Source: an uncultured Opitutales bacterium (lineage in GTDB: Bacteria; Verrucomicrobiota; Verrucomicrobiia; Opitutales; Intestinicryptomonadaceae). Taken from it: a stretch of DNA of 51,397 bases. Position numbers and translations under genes: made by a program. The notes beneath the pieces are model-generated. The model had not been told where the DNA came from. It saw nothing but the letters and a program-made list of their open reading frames with translations, and searched no databases. Of this stretch, positions 16,569-25,439 are shown in pieces (position 1 is the stretch's first letter; each line of letters starts with the position of its first letter). The stretch covers positions 1-51,397 of the forward strand of contig CALXLN010000015.1 in NCBI GenBank assembly GCA_944389215.1. Direction: 5' to 3'.

Positions 16569-18098
16569 CTATTTTCTGCGGCGCAAGAGAGCAAAAGCAA
16601 GAGCCAAAGCTCCAAATACCGCGCAAAATACAGCCGGTTCCGGAACGGCGGTTACGGTTACATAGAGGCCGTCGGATTTGATGTCAAAAAAGCCCTCCGC
16701 ATTCTCAAGCTTGAAATCGCCGCTCGAAAAATTCGTAGCGTAGGCGGAATTGTCCCACGATATAATCTTCATTTCCGAATTAAGCATTGAAGCCAAATCT
16801 CCGGAAATCGCTATCAGGAAGGAATCGCCCTCGCCAAAGGCTTCGCCTTTTACAAGACCTTCCGACAAATTGATTACGTCGAGATTAGAACCGTTCCAAT
16901 GCGACTCTATTACGCCGCCGCTATAAATCAGATTCGTGAAATTCACGCTTGTGGACGAGGAACCGTCAATATTTCCGAACCTTCCGCCCGACATAGTCAA
17001 ATCGCCGTGGTTCGTCGCATCTTTGTAATTGAGTTTCAAAGTTCCGTTTTGAACCTCTACGCCGCCAGAAAACAACATTGTTTCGCCCTCCAAAATTTGC
17101 GTTCCCTCGCCGCGCATAACCAATTTTGTTACGGTTTCTGTTGTGGGAATAGAAGTTTTTTTGGCATCGTCGTTTATTTGGCCTGAAAAAGTGTAGGATG
17201 AACCTTTGGCGTTGTTGAAAACTATCGTCGCCGAGCCCTTTCCCCAATTATATGAATTGTTGTTGGTGTTATTTGTAATTACTCCGTTGCCCTGCAATCC
17301 GCCGACTCCGATTACCGTATTCAAGATATATTTCGTCCTTAATCCGTTAGATGCGCCGCTTCCGCGCTGGTTGAGGTAAACCGTGGGATTTCTACCGTTG
17401 GCGTAGGCCATATTGAATACGCCGCCTATTGAAATATCAGGGTTGTCGTAAGTGGCGTTTCCGCTTTTTCCATCCTCGCTTCCGACGCCAACGTTAAAAT
17501 TGCAATTCGTGCCATACAGATTTAAATCTCCGGAAACAATAAGCTTTTTAGGTCCGCCCCAACCGGAAAAAGTTTGGTCCCCGCCAGCGCCGAACTCCAA
17601 GTTCCCCTTCACGCCGACATCGTCGAGGCTCCCAGCGTTTACATCGCCGTTTACAACAATCGTAGCCTGCTTGGAAACCGTGGTAACGAGCCCTATGACG
17701 GCGCTTCCGGAATTTGCGTTTCTAATAAAGTCTATGCCGCTAAAAGTGAGGGTGTTTGCCGCAGGGGTCGCTAGCTGAATATACTTTGAGGTAGTCCCCG
17801 AATTCAAATTTTGGAGAGTTAATTTGCCAAAAGAACCCGCAGACGATGTTACAAATAAGCGGGGAGTTGAGGAATCAAAAGTGATATAGTTTCCGTCTAT
17901 TACGATATTATCGCCCTCTTGCGGAACTTTGCCGTATTCCGATTTATCCTCCAATAGCCAATTTGAAGCCGTATCCCAAGAATTGCCGGAATTTGCGCCG
18001 TCGCCTATCAGAGTTCCGCCAAAATAAACGGTCTCGGCGGAAACCGCGGAAAGCGCCGCAATAAAAGTTGAAAATAAACAAGCTGTTTTTTTGTTCAT
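16569..18098 (-). CDS. PEP-CTERM sorting-domain surface protein (paralogue 1)
   Basis: A 509-residue secreted protein. The start at 18098 is chosen because MNKKTACLFSTFIAALSAVSA is a signal peptide; codons upstream to 18134 are not signal-like. The body is a repetitive Gly/Asn/Ser-rich beta-helix-like fold. The C-terminus AVPEPAVFCAVFGALALAFALLRRRK is a canonical PEP-CTERM signal: VPEP, a membrane segment, then a basic tail. Segments such as GWGGPK, NPDISIGG, NLIYSGG and WNGSNLDVI recur in the two paralogues at 23705-26924. Its transcript runs from the exosortase side, and the exosortase gene ends 138 bp upstream. Presumed role: cell-envelope or extracellular matrix protein processed by that exosortase. 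Confidence 0.88.
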   Translation of the reverse strand: MNKKTACLFSTFIAALSAVSAETVYFGGTLIGDGANSGNSWDTASNWLLEDKSEYGKVPQEGDNIVIDGNYITFDSSTPRLFVTSSAGSFGKLTLQNLNSGTTSKYIQLATPAANTLTFSGIDFIRNANSGSAVIGLVTTVSKQATIVVNGDVNAGSLDDVGVKGNLEFGAGGDQTFSGWGGPKKLIVSGDLNLYGTNCNFNVGVGSEDGKSGNATYDNPDISIGGVFNMAYANGRNPTVYLNQRGSGASNGLRTKYILNTVIGVGGLQGNGVITNNTNNNSYNWGKGSATIVFNNAKGSSYTFSGQINDDAKKTSIPTTETVTKLVMRGEGTQILEGETMLFSGGVEVQNGTLKLNYKDATNHGDLTMSGGRFGNIDGSSSTSVNFTNLIYSGGVIESHWNGSNLDVINLSEGLVKGEAFGEGDSFLIAISGDLASMLNSEMKIISWDNSAYATNFSSGDFKLENAEGFFDIKSDGLYVTVTAVPEPAVFCAVFGALALAFALLRRRK

Positions 18099-18162
18099 AA
18101 CAATTAACGCTAGCTGTTCCTCAATCGATTGCAAGAACTTTTTTCAACACAAGCCGCAAGCC

Positions 18163-18191
18163 ATTATTTTGTGCAATAAAATAAAAATCAA
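18163..18191 (-). promoter_or_regulatory. Candidate sigma-70 promoter of the PEP-CTERM gene
   Basis: On the minus strand, TTGATT (18186-18191), a 17-base spacer, then AATAAT (18163-18168). Start of transcription would be near 18155, about 57 bp before the ATG. Box matches are good but not perfect, in AT-rich DNA where chance matches are common. Confidence 0.4.
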
Positions 18192-18236
18192 TATATTATA
18201 AATAAAACAAAAACTTCTGCTCCGAAACGGATTACT

Positions 18237-19109
18237 TTACAAGTTATTGGAAGTTCTATCATTTCTCCGCCCAAACATCATCCAAACAATTATCAGCGCC
18301 AAGGCAAAAAACAGATACCCCCAAAACTCGTGAATTAGATCGTAGCGGGCCTTGTCGAATAAAGGCGCAGTAGCAATAATTGCAGCTATGCGCAGTGAAT
18401 TGGCAAAATATGCCAATGCAACCGCCGCAACAGGAATCAGAATGCGCCGCCAAACAGGCAAATTTTTAAAGAAAATCGCCATTAAAACTGAAAGTATAAA
18501 ACACGAAGATATGATTCCGAAACCGTTGCATTCCGTAGCTACCAAATATGTACTGCCGTCAACTTGCATGGCTATTTGCGGAGAATTTCCGCCGCCCGCC
18601 AAAATAACCACGCTCTTATTGAAGATAGATAGTATTTTTGAAGCCAGAAATCCCGCCCATACGCGCAAGGGAAAATCAAAAATCTTTACCACAAACGAAA
18701 GGAGCGTAAATGCGTAAAAAGCCCCGCCCGCTGCGTAAACATAGCGGGTGCGGTCAAAGCACGCAAGTCCCGCCGCCACGATCGCCATGGCAAGTCCCGC
18801 AAAAATCGCCAAAGCCCCCCAGACGCCAATAAACTGCGAAACAAAAAAAGACAAATACGCCCCCCCAAGCCAAAGAGCCGCAGGCTTTGAAAAACGCGGT
18901 TTATGCGGCCTTATCCCGTATTCCACCGCCAGAACTAAAAGCGCCGAAACCATTATAACCATAGCCTCGCGCAGCTGGCTGCTTTGGGTCAATCCGCGCG
19001 CAAGCCACAAAATGGCGGGGGAAAATGTCACAAATGCGCACAGCCATGCAATAACCTCCAAAACTCTGAAGTTATTGCCATTAACAGTCTTAGTTGAATC
19101 CGTCTTCAA
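18237..19109 (-). CDS. Exosortase / archaeosortase family transpeptidase
   Basis: A 290-residue integral membrane protein with about eight hydrophobic segments. It carries the three exosortase catalytic signatures in order: Cys194 in ATECNGFG, Arg240 in ANSLRIAA, His260 in LIHEFWGYLF. Exosortases cleave C-terminal sorting signals such as PEP-CTERM and are thought to attach the product to a glycan or lipid. Which Xrt subtype this is I cannot say from sequence. It lies directly upstream of a PEP-CTERM gene on the same strand, and two more homologous targets are 5-8 kb away. No neighbouring exopolysaccharide cluster is present, unlike classical EpsH loci. Confidence 0.9.
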   Translation of the reverse strand: MKTDSTKTVNGNNFRVLEVIAWLCAFVTFSPAILWLARGLTQSSQLREAMVIMVSALLVLAVEYGIRPHKPRFSKPAALWLGGAYLSFFVSQFIGVWGALAIFAGLAMAIVAAGLACFDRTRYVYAAGGAFYAFTLLSFVVKIFDFPLRVWAGFLASKILSIFNKSVVILAGGGNSPQIAMQVDGSTYLVATECNGFGIISSCFILSVLMAIFFKNLPVWRRILIPVAAVALAYFANSLRIAAIIATAPLFDKARYDLIHEFWGYLFFALALIIVWMMFGRRNDRTSNNL

Positions 19110-19321
19110 AGTGCAAATCTTAGGAAATAATATTTAAATTGCGTGCCGACGCAAAGGATATGGCTTGTATTTTGCAAATTTTATTTAATATTCTTAGAAA
19201 AATTTCAAAATAAAAGATTGCCATTTTCACTCAATCCATATCGAAAGAGACAATAAAAAACAGAAAACGGCGCAAAAATTCAACACAGTTTCGCTTTGAG
19301 GACAGATTTTTCCGAAAAGAG

Positions 19322-19349
19322 TTGACGAAACTTTTAAAAAGATTATTTC
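19322..19349 (+). promoter_or_regulatory. Candidate sigma-70 promoter of panD
   Basis: TTGACG at 19322-19327, a 16-base spacer, then TATTTC at 19344-19349, about 38 bp before the panD ATG, in the divergent exosortase-panD gap. The -35 is strong, the -10 only partial. Confidence 0.35.
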
Positions 19350-19386
19350 TGGCGGCTTTTACTAAAAACTAAAAGGCAAAAATCCG

Positions 19387-19758
19387 ATGTTAGTACAAGT
19401 TTTGAAATCGAAAATTCTGCGCGCCGTAACCACCGACGCCCGGATTGATTACGAGGGATCTTTAGCCATAGACGAAGACCTCATGGACAAAGTTGGAATG
19501 CTTTGCTACGAAAAAATATTGGTGGGCAACATCACCAACGGCGAACGTTTTGAAACATACGCCATCCCCGCCCCGCGCGGCAGCAAAACATTCTCCATAC
19601 GCGGAGCCGCCGCCCACTTGGGCAATGTTGGCGACTTGCTTGTAATAATGTCGTTCGCCTCCGTCGAGGCCTCGGAGGCAAAGAGCGTGCTTCCGCGGAC
19701 AATCACATTGGCGGAAAACAACACTAAGATTATAAAGTCGCAAAATATGATCGGCTAA
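19387..19758 (+). CDS. panD: Aspartate 1-decarboxylase precursor
   Basis: A 123-residue pyruvoyl enzyme making beta-alanine from aspartate for pantothenate and CoA. The self-processing site Gly24-Ser25 is in YEGS exactly where the family has it; Lys9 and the conserved NGERFETYAI and GAAAHLGNVGDLL segments are present. Proenzyme cleavage would give a pyruvoyl group on the alpha chain. An AAGG box lies 10 nt before the ATG. Other pan genes are not in the window. A class V aminotransferase follows 63 bp downstream. Confidence 0.96.
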   Translation: MLVQVLKSKILRAVTTDARIDYEGSLAIDEDLMDKVGMLCYEKILVGNITNGERFETYAIPAPRGSKTFSIRGAAAHLGNVGDLLVIMSFASVEASEAKSVLPRTITLAENNTKIIKSQNMIG

Positions 19759-19821
19759 TCCGCGCAAGCCGTCAAATAAAGCCTTTTTACAGCCTAAAAT
19801 ATTCCAACAAACAACAAAACT

Positions 19822-20901
19822 ATGTCATATAAATTGTTTATTCCCGGACCGATAGCGGTTTCCGAAAAGACCTACAAAGCGATGGCTACGCCGATAGTCG
19901 GGCACAGAAGCAAAGACTTCACAAACCTCGTCGACGACATTATGCCGCGCCTCAAACAGTTGTTCTACACGAACGACCCCGTATTCTTGAGCACAAGCTC
20001 TTCTTGGGGAATAATGGAAGGCGCAATCAGAAACGTAACAAAGAAGGCCGTTCTGAATTGCTGCAACGGTTCGTTTTCCGACAAATGGTTCGACGTTTCA
20101 AAGCGCTGCGGCAAAGAGGCGAGCGCCCTGACTTTTGAATGGGGCACTCCGGTAGATCCCAAAGCGGTCGAGAAGGAGCTCTCCACCGGAAAATACGACG
20201 CCATCACTTTGATACACAACGAAACCTCGACGGGCACTATGAGCAATATCGAGGAAATTATGGAAGTCGTAAGAAAGTTTGAAGACGTCATATCGATAGT
20301 CGACACCGTAAGTTCCTTCTCCGCCCTGCCGATAAAAAAAGACGAGCTTGGCATAGACGTCATGGTAACCGGCTGCCAAAAGGCTCTCGCAATTCCTCCG
20401 GGACTCTCGTTCTTGGCAACGTCCAAGAGGGCTCTCGAAAGGGCGGCAACGGTCGAAGGCAGGGGATACTATTTCGACTTCCTTGAATTCCAAAAGAATA
20501 TGGACAAGTCCATGACTCCGTCCACCCCGGTAATATCGTTGATTTACGCTCTCCGCAGCAAGCTCGACGACATCTTTACCGAGGGAGTCGAAAACCGCTA
20601 TGCCCGCCATTTGGCGAACAACAAGCTAGTTCGCGAATGGGGATATTCGCACGGATTTGAGCTTTTCCCAGAAGAAAAGTACGGTTCCATAACCCTGAAC
20701 TGCTTCAAGAACACGTTGAATATCGATTTGCCAACCCTCATAGGAGAGTTGAAGAAGCGCTACAATATGGTGTTCGACGGAGGGTACGGAAAGCTCAAGG
20801 GCAAGACGTTCCGCATTTCCAATATGGGGGACGAAACCCCTGAAACCATGCGCGAACTGCTCGACAATATCGACGCAATTCTACCTGAACTCCTCAAATA
20901 G
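19822..20901 (+). CDS. Class V PLP aminotransferase (alanine/serine-glyoxylate type)
   Basis: A 359-residue fold-type I aminotransferase. The N-terminus LFIPGPIAVSEKTYKAM is the PGP motif of the alanine-glyoxylate/serine-pyruvate group. PLP-binding Lys187 is in TGCQKALAIPPGLSF, preceded by DTVSSFSALP. The C-terminal FRISNMGDET is a family hallmark. Members transaminate alanine, serine or phosphonates with glyoxylate or pyruvate; SerC-like activity has also been seen in this group. The substrate cannot be fixed from sequence. It sits between panD and a topoisomerase and ends at a hairpin. Confidence 0.85.
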   Translation: MSYKLFIPGPIAVSEKTYKAMATPIVGHRSKDFTNLVDDIMPRLKQLFYTNDPVFLSTSSSWGIMEGAIRNVTKKAVLNCCNGSFSDKWFDVSKRCGKEASALTFEWGTPVDPKAVEKELSTGKYDAITLIHNETSTGTMSNIEEIMEVVRKFEDVISIVDTVSSFSALPIKKDELGIDVMVTGCQKALAIPPGLSFLATSKRALERAATVEGRGYYFDFLEFQKNMDKSMTPSTPVISLIYALRSKLDDIFTEGVENRYARHLANNKLVREWGYSHGFELFPEEKYGSITLNCFKNTLNIDLPTLIGELKKRYNMVFDGGYGKLKGKTFRISNMGDETPETMRELLDNIDAILPELLK

Positions 20902-20916
20902 GAATAAATTGTCAAA

Positions 20917-20957
20917 GCGTTGCGCGCCCATGCTCGGGCGTGCAACGCATCTGTTTT
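20917..20957 (+). terminator. Hairpin terminator after the aminotransferase
   Basis: 13-bp stem 20917-20929 with 20936-20948 (one G-T wobble), loop atgctc, then atctgtttt. The stem is very stable but the T tract is interrupted. It probably separates the panD-aminotransferase unit from topB. Confidence 0.7.
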
Positions 20958-21000
20958 GCGGGCGTAAAAAAAGAGGCAAATTCTTCTAATAAAAACAGAC

Positions 21001-23493
21001 ATGAAAAAGCTTATTATAGCCGAAAAGCCGTCGGTGGCATCGGACATAGCAAAAGTTTTAAAAGCAAAAAAAGTCGAAGATTACTACGAGAACGACTCTT
21101 ATGTTGTTTCCTCAGCGTTGGGACACCTTGTAGAGCTCAACATGCCGGCAGACATCGACAAAAAATACGCCCGTTGGACGCTTTCAAACCTGCCCGTAAT
21201 TCCCGAAACATTTAAGCTAAAACCCATTGAAAAGACCAAAGCAAAACTGCTCGGGCTTAAAAAGCTGCTTTCGCGCAAAGACTTAGACGGCGTAATCAAC
21301 GCCTGCGACGCGGGCCGCGAAGGAGAGTTAATATTTACCTACATATACGAAATTACCAAGTGCAAACTCCCGCGCAAGAGGCTTTGGGTGTCGTCAATGA
21401 CGCCTTCGGCAATTTCGGAAGCCTTCAACAACTTAAAAGACCAGTCGGAAATGGAGTCGTTGCAGGACGCCGCGCGCTGCCGCAGCGAATCGGACTGGCT
21501 TGTGGGAATAAACGGCACAAGAGCGGTTACAATCAGAATGTATGGCGCGCGCGGGAAAAATCTGGCAAGCGTCGGCCGGGTGCAAACCCCGACGCTTTCA
21601 ATGATTGTCGAACGCGAGCACGAAATACAAAGTTTTAAATCGCGTCCGTATTGGAAAATCGTCGCCAAATTTCAATTGGCGGACGGCTCCTACGAGGGCG
21701 TCTACCAGCGCCAAAATTTTAAAGCATCCGAAAAAAACCCGAACGATAAGGCAGACAGAATATGGCTGCACGCCGACGCCGAAAAGGTTCTAACCGATGT
21801 TCGTAAAATCGGCACAGCAAAAGTAAGCGACAAAAAAACGCTCTCAAAACAGATTGCTCCGCGCCTGTACGACCTCACAACCCTTCAGCGCGAAGCAAAC
21901 TCCAAATATTCTTTTTCCGCAAACCGCACATTGTCGATAGCGCAGGCTCTTTACGAAAAGCACAAAATGATAACCTATCCGCGAACGGATTCCCGCTCCT
22001 TGCCGGAAGATTACCGCGGAGTGGTAAAACGCACGCTTGAGTCCATGGAGCCCGAATACTTGCCTTTTGCAAAAAAAGCTCTCGAGGAAGGATACGTTTC
22101 AAAGGCCGGCAAGAGAATTTTCGACAACAAGCAAGTCAGCGACCACTTTGCGATTATTCCAACCGACATATCCGGAAAAAAACTTTCGGACGACGAACGA
22201 AAAATATACGATATGATTGCGCGCCGGTTTATAGCCGCATTCTATCCGGAAGCCCAATTTGATGTAACCGTAAGAATTTCGGCCGTCGGTTCAAACGTCT
22301 TTAAGACCGAAGGCAAACTGCTGAGGGTCGCAGGATGGCTGGATGTCTACAATAAAGGTTCGTCCGACAAGGAAAGCCTGCCCGCCCTAAAAGAGGGCGA
22401 ACACGCAAATATGCTTGAGGCGCACTTGAAGGAAGAATCAACAAAGCCTCCGGCGCGATACACCGAGGCCACATTGCTGTCGGCAATGGAGGGAGCCGGG
22501 AAACTGCTTGACGACGAAGATCTTGCCGACGCTATGAAGGACAAGGGGCTTGGAACTCCGGCAACCCGCGCCACAATAATTGAAACTTTGATAGCGCACA
22601 AATTTGTGGAGCGCGACCGCAGGGATTTGTTGCCGACGGCGCGCGCCGAAAGCCTTATAAAATTCTTGAATGTGCTGTCAATAGACTCGCTTACAAGCCC
22701 CTCGATGACAGGCGATTGGGAGCAAAAGCTCCGCCTGATAGAGCGCAAGGAACTTACGCGCCGCGAATTTATGAGCGGAATAGAGGCTATGACCACCAAC
22801 ATTGTGGAAAAAGCCCGCAATTTGGACGACCACGAAATTGAAACGCATGAAAGCAACATTCCAAGCCCCATAGACGGCTCAATGCTGCTGGAAACATTCC
22901 GCGCCTATAAATCGAAAGACGGAAAATTCACCATTTATAAAACAATAGGCAACCGCAAAATATCCGAAGACGAAATACGCGAGCTTGTTACTAAAGGCAA
23001 AGTAGGACCGCTCGACGGGTTTAGGAGCAAGATGGGCAAGCCCTATTCCGCCAGCCTAAAACTCGACGAAAACTACGCCGTAAAATTTCAATTCGGAGAC
23101 GGCGCCGAACCCGAACGCAAACCCGAAAATATAGACGATGCCCCAGTGGTGGGAAAGTGCCCCAAGTCCGCCATGGGTCTTTGCCCATGCAAAGACGGAG
23201 AACTTGTTTTGACCGAATCCGCATACGTCTGCAGGTGCAAAAGTTCTCCCGATAAAAAATGTTCGTTCAGGCTCGGCAGAAACATGCTTTCGCACACAAT
23301 CACGCAAGCTGAAATAAATAGCCTCATTAACACCGGCAAAACCCCGGTCATTGACGATTTCGTGTCAAAACGCACAAAGAAAAAATTCTCAGCGGCGCTA
23401 GTTTTGGACCCTAAAGGCAGTATATCGTTTGAATTTGCAAAGCGCAAACATGCCAAGGCCAAAGACGCCAAAAAAGAACCGGCAGAAAAATAG
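21001..23493 (+). CDS. topB: DNA topoisomerase III-like type IA topoisomerase
   Basis: An 830-residue type IA enzyme that nicks one strand through a 5'-phosphotyrosine. The Toprim domain is N-terminal (KKLIIAEKPSVASDIAKVL, catalytic E8; ACDAGREGEL at 101-110). Active-site Tyr326 is in MITYPRTDSR, and QTPTLSMIVERE and GTPATRATII are also conserved. After the core, two topoisomerase C-terminal repeats follow (about 620-700 and 750-815; IGNRKISEDEIRELVTKGK then ITQAEINSLINTGKTP). Between them is a four-Cys cluster (CPKSAMGLCPCKD..CRCKSSPDKKC), perhaps a zinc site. The N-terminus looks like TopB, not TopA. Confidence 0.92.
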   Translation: MKKLIIAEKPSVASDIAKVLKAKKVEDYYENDSYVVSSALGHLVELNMPADIDKKYARWTLSNLPVIPETFKLKPIEKTKAKLLGLKKLLSRKDLDGVINACDAGREGELIFTYIYEITKCKLPRKRLWVSSMTPSAISEAFNNLKDQSEMESLQDAARCRSESDWLVGINGTRAVTIRMYGARGKNLASVGRVQTPTLSMIVEREHEIQSFKSRPYWKIVAKFQLADGSYEGVYQRQNFKASEKNPNDKADRIWLHADAEKVLTDVRKIGTAKVSDKKTLSKQIAPRLYDLTTLQREANSKYSFSANRTLSIAQALYEKHKMITYPRTDSRSLPEDYRGVVKRTLESMEPEYLPFAKKALEEGYVSKAGKRIFDNKQVSDHFAIIPTDISGKKLSDDERKIYDMIARRFIAAFYPEAQFDVTVRISAVGSNVFKTEGKLLRVAGWLDVYNKGSSDKESLPALKEGEHANMLEAHLKEESTKPPARYTEATLLSAMEGAGKLLDDEDLADAMKDKGLGTPATRATIIETLIAHKFVERDRRDLLPTARAESLIKFLNVLSIDSLTSPSMTGDWEQKLRLIERKELTRREFMSGIEAMTTNIVEKARNLDDHEIETHESNIPSPIDGSMLLETFRAYKSKDGKFTIYKTIGNRKISEDEIRELVTKGKVGPLDGFRSKMGKPYSASLKLDENYAVKFQFGDGAEPERKPENIDDAPVVGKCPKSAMGLCPCKDGELVLTESAYVCRCKSSPDKKCSFRLGRNMLSHTITQAEINSLINTGKTPVIDDFVSKRTKKKFSAALVLDPKGSISFEFAKRKHAKAKDAKKEPAEK

Positions 23494-23541
23494 GCTGCGG
23501 GAACAAATCCCAAAACTCGGAACCAAATTTCTAAAATCTTT

Positions 23542-23569
23542 AAAACCCTCCGCTTTGGCGGAGGGTTTT
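23542..23569 (+). terminator. Intrinsic terminator of topB
   Basis: 12-bp perfect stem, 23542-23553 with 23558-23569 (aaaaccctccgc/gcggagggtttt), loop tttg. It is symmetrical, so it could act in both directions. Confidence 0.9.
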
Positions 23570-23704
23570 AAGCTGATATTTACCGGTAAAATAAAAAGCA
23601 CATTTTCTCTCAAGTCTGCCTGCAAAAACTTCTTTACAAAAAAGAAAGATATTATACAAATATTTTATTGTTAACGTACTAATGCAAAAACTTTACCTAT
23701 GCGC

Positions 23705-25192
23705 ATGAAATCTCTTTCAGTTTTTATATTGCCGGCAGTTTTGATCGGCTCTTACGCCGCCGCGTAAGAACCAAGCACATCATATTGGACGGGCAACACC
23801 AGAGAAGGCAGCAGCGGCTGGGGATTAAGTTCCGTTGCAGATAATTGGAGCGGCGGAACCGTTCCCGACGCAAATACAAACATTCTGTTTGACAACGACT
23901 ACCTCGCCGGAGACAAGGCGTCCTCAATACACACAACAAACGGATTTACCTGCAACGATTACACCATTACAAGCAACTATTCCGGACAACAGATAAGAAT
24001 GGACGGAACAATGACTATAAACGGCAACTTCACAACCCAACAAAAGTCTACAATCACATTTCTATCCAACGGCGCAAACGATTCTGCCGCGGTGCTGAAT
24101 ATCGCCCAAAATGTGATTGTTGGAGTGAAGGGAGATTCTTCCGGCAGCACATCCTACGATCTGAGAATAGGCGAAGCCGTCTCAAACCAATGGGGCGGAT
24201 GGGGAGGCCCCAAAAACGTTACAATAGGCGGCGACATTATAATGTATGAATTGGGTAAAGTAAGTTTTAATGTAAACTTAAAAGGAAGAACCGCCGACTA
24301 TTCAAATCCGGACATCGACGTAAAAGGTTTAATTAGGTTTGAAGGCAACGGCAGCATAAACCCAAGTATGAATATTATCAATGCGTCTTCCAAATACACC
24401 AATAATTCTACAAAAGAGACGTTCTCCTCAGAACCCGTCGAAGTGGTATTGGCATGCAACGGCATTAGCGGCAACGGCGTAATTTCCAACAATTCAAACG
24501 GCTCCATAGACAATGGGCCCAGCAAGGCGATTCTCCTATTGAGAAACGATTCCTCCCAATTTTTCTCCGGGTGGATTCAGGACGGGCAAAATTGCACCAC
24601 AAAAATTGTAATGAACGGCACCGGAGCGCAATACCTCACTTCTGCCAATAGAGACCCGGAAAAGCCGACCCAGGGAATATGTTTTACCGGCGGGCTTGAA
24701 ATAATAAGCGGAACCCTTTCGATGCGTTACGACCATCCGATAAACCATGGCGACCTTGAAATGAAAGGCGGCACTTTGCAAAACGACACCGCCTCGACCG
24801 CATGGAATGTGAATTTCACAAACTTGATATACGACGGCGGCACTATTACGTCGCGCTGGGACGGCTCAAATCTCGACGTTATAACGCTTACCGGCGCAAT
24901 GCAAAAAGGCGAAAATTTCGCCGACAGCGACAAGTTCTTGATTAAAATTTCGGGTACCGACGTATCGTCGCTGACTGACGAACTTATAATAGCGTGGGAC
25001 AACCTAACCTTCAAGACCGACTTCACCGAAGACGACTTTGAAGCCACGTATTTTGAAGGGTATGAAGCCTTGTTTGACATAAAAGACGACGGCCTTTATC
25101 TTTCATATATCGCCGTCCCCGAACCCGCCGCGTTTGCCGCTATATTTGGGGCGCTTTCGCTTGCGTTCTGCATTCGCCTCAGGCGAAAATAA
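23705..25192 (+). pseudogene. PEP-CTERM surface protein (paralogue 2), interrupted by an in-frame TAA
   Basis: From ATG 23705 the frame reads MKSLSVFILPAVLIGSYAAA, a signal peptide, then a TAA at 23765-23767. It continues open in the same frame to 25192 (495 codons if the stop is ignored). Residue 21, the stop, aligns with Gln21 (CAA) of the next gene, so one C-to-T change explains it. The body shares nearly every segment with paralogue 3, and the C-terminus AVPEPAAFAAIFGALSLAFCIRLRRK is an intact PEP-CTERM signal. An internal ATG at 23999 would give 397 residues without a signal peptide, unlikely to reach the exosortase. No other frameshift is visible, so the inactivation is recent, or it is a sequencing error. 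Confidence 0.85.
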
Positions 25193-25213
25193 TTTGGCGG
25201 ATTTCCACCGGGT

Positions 25214-25256
25214 AAAAAAATCCTCCAGCAGCCGGCGCACGGCGGAGGATTTTTTT
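25214..25256 (+). terminator. Intrinsic terminator after paralogue 2
   Basis: aaaaaaatcctcc (25214-25226) pairs with ggagga plus a T run (25244-25256), with an inner gcc/ggc pair in the 17-base loop; about 22 bp past the stop. Confidence 0.85.
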
Positions 25257-25386
25257 ATTTTTCCAAGCCGGCCGGCAAAACAGATTCCGCAAACAATGTA
25301 AATCCTGCCCTATCCTAAAAATATCCCCTTAAGTTCTTCTACGTCTGATTTTTCAAACGTAAAACTGAAATAAAAACTTTACAAAA

Positions 25387-25416
25387 TTGCCATTTTTATT
25401 ATTAGTTAATCATAAA
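25387..25416 (+). promoter_or_regulatory. Candidate promoter of PEP-CTERM paralogue 3
   Basis: TTGCCA (25387-25392), 18-base spacer, CATAAA (25411-25416), about 24 bp before the ATG at 25440. AT-rich context makes chance matches likely. Confidence 0.3.
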
Positions 25417-25439
25417 ATAGTAAAACCATTTTGCAGACT

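Noticed and set aside
23765..23767. TAA read as an amino acid (code change or readthrough signal)
   Set aside because: Other genes in the window end at TAA and TAG normally; a single nonsense change against the CAA of the paralogue is simpler.
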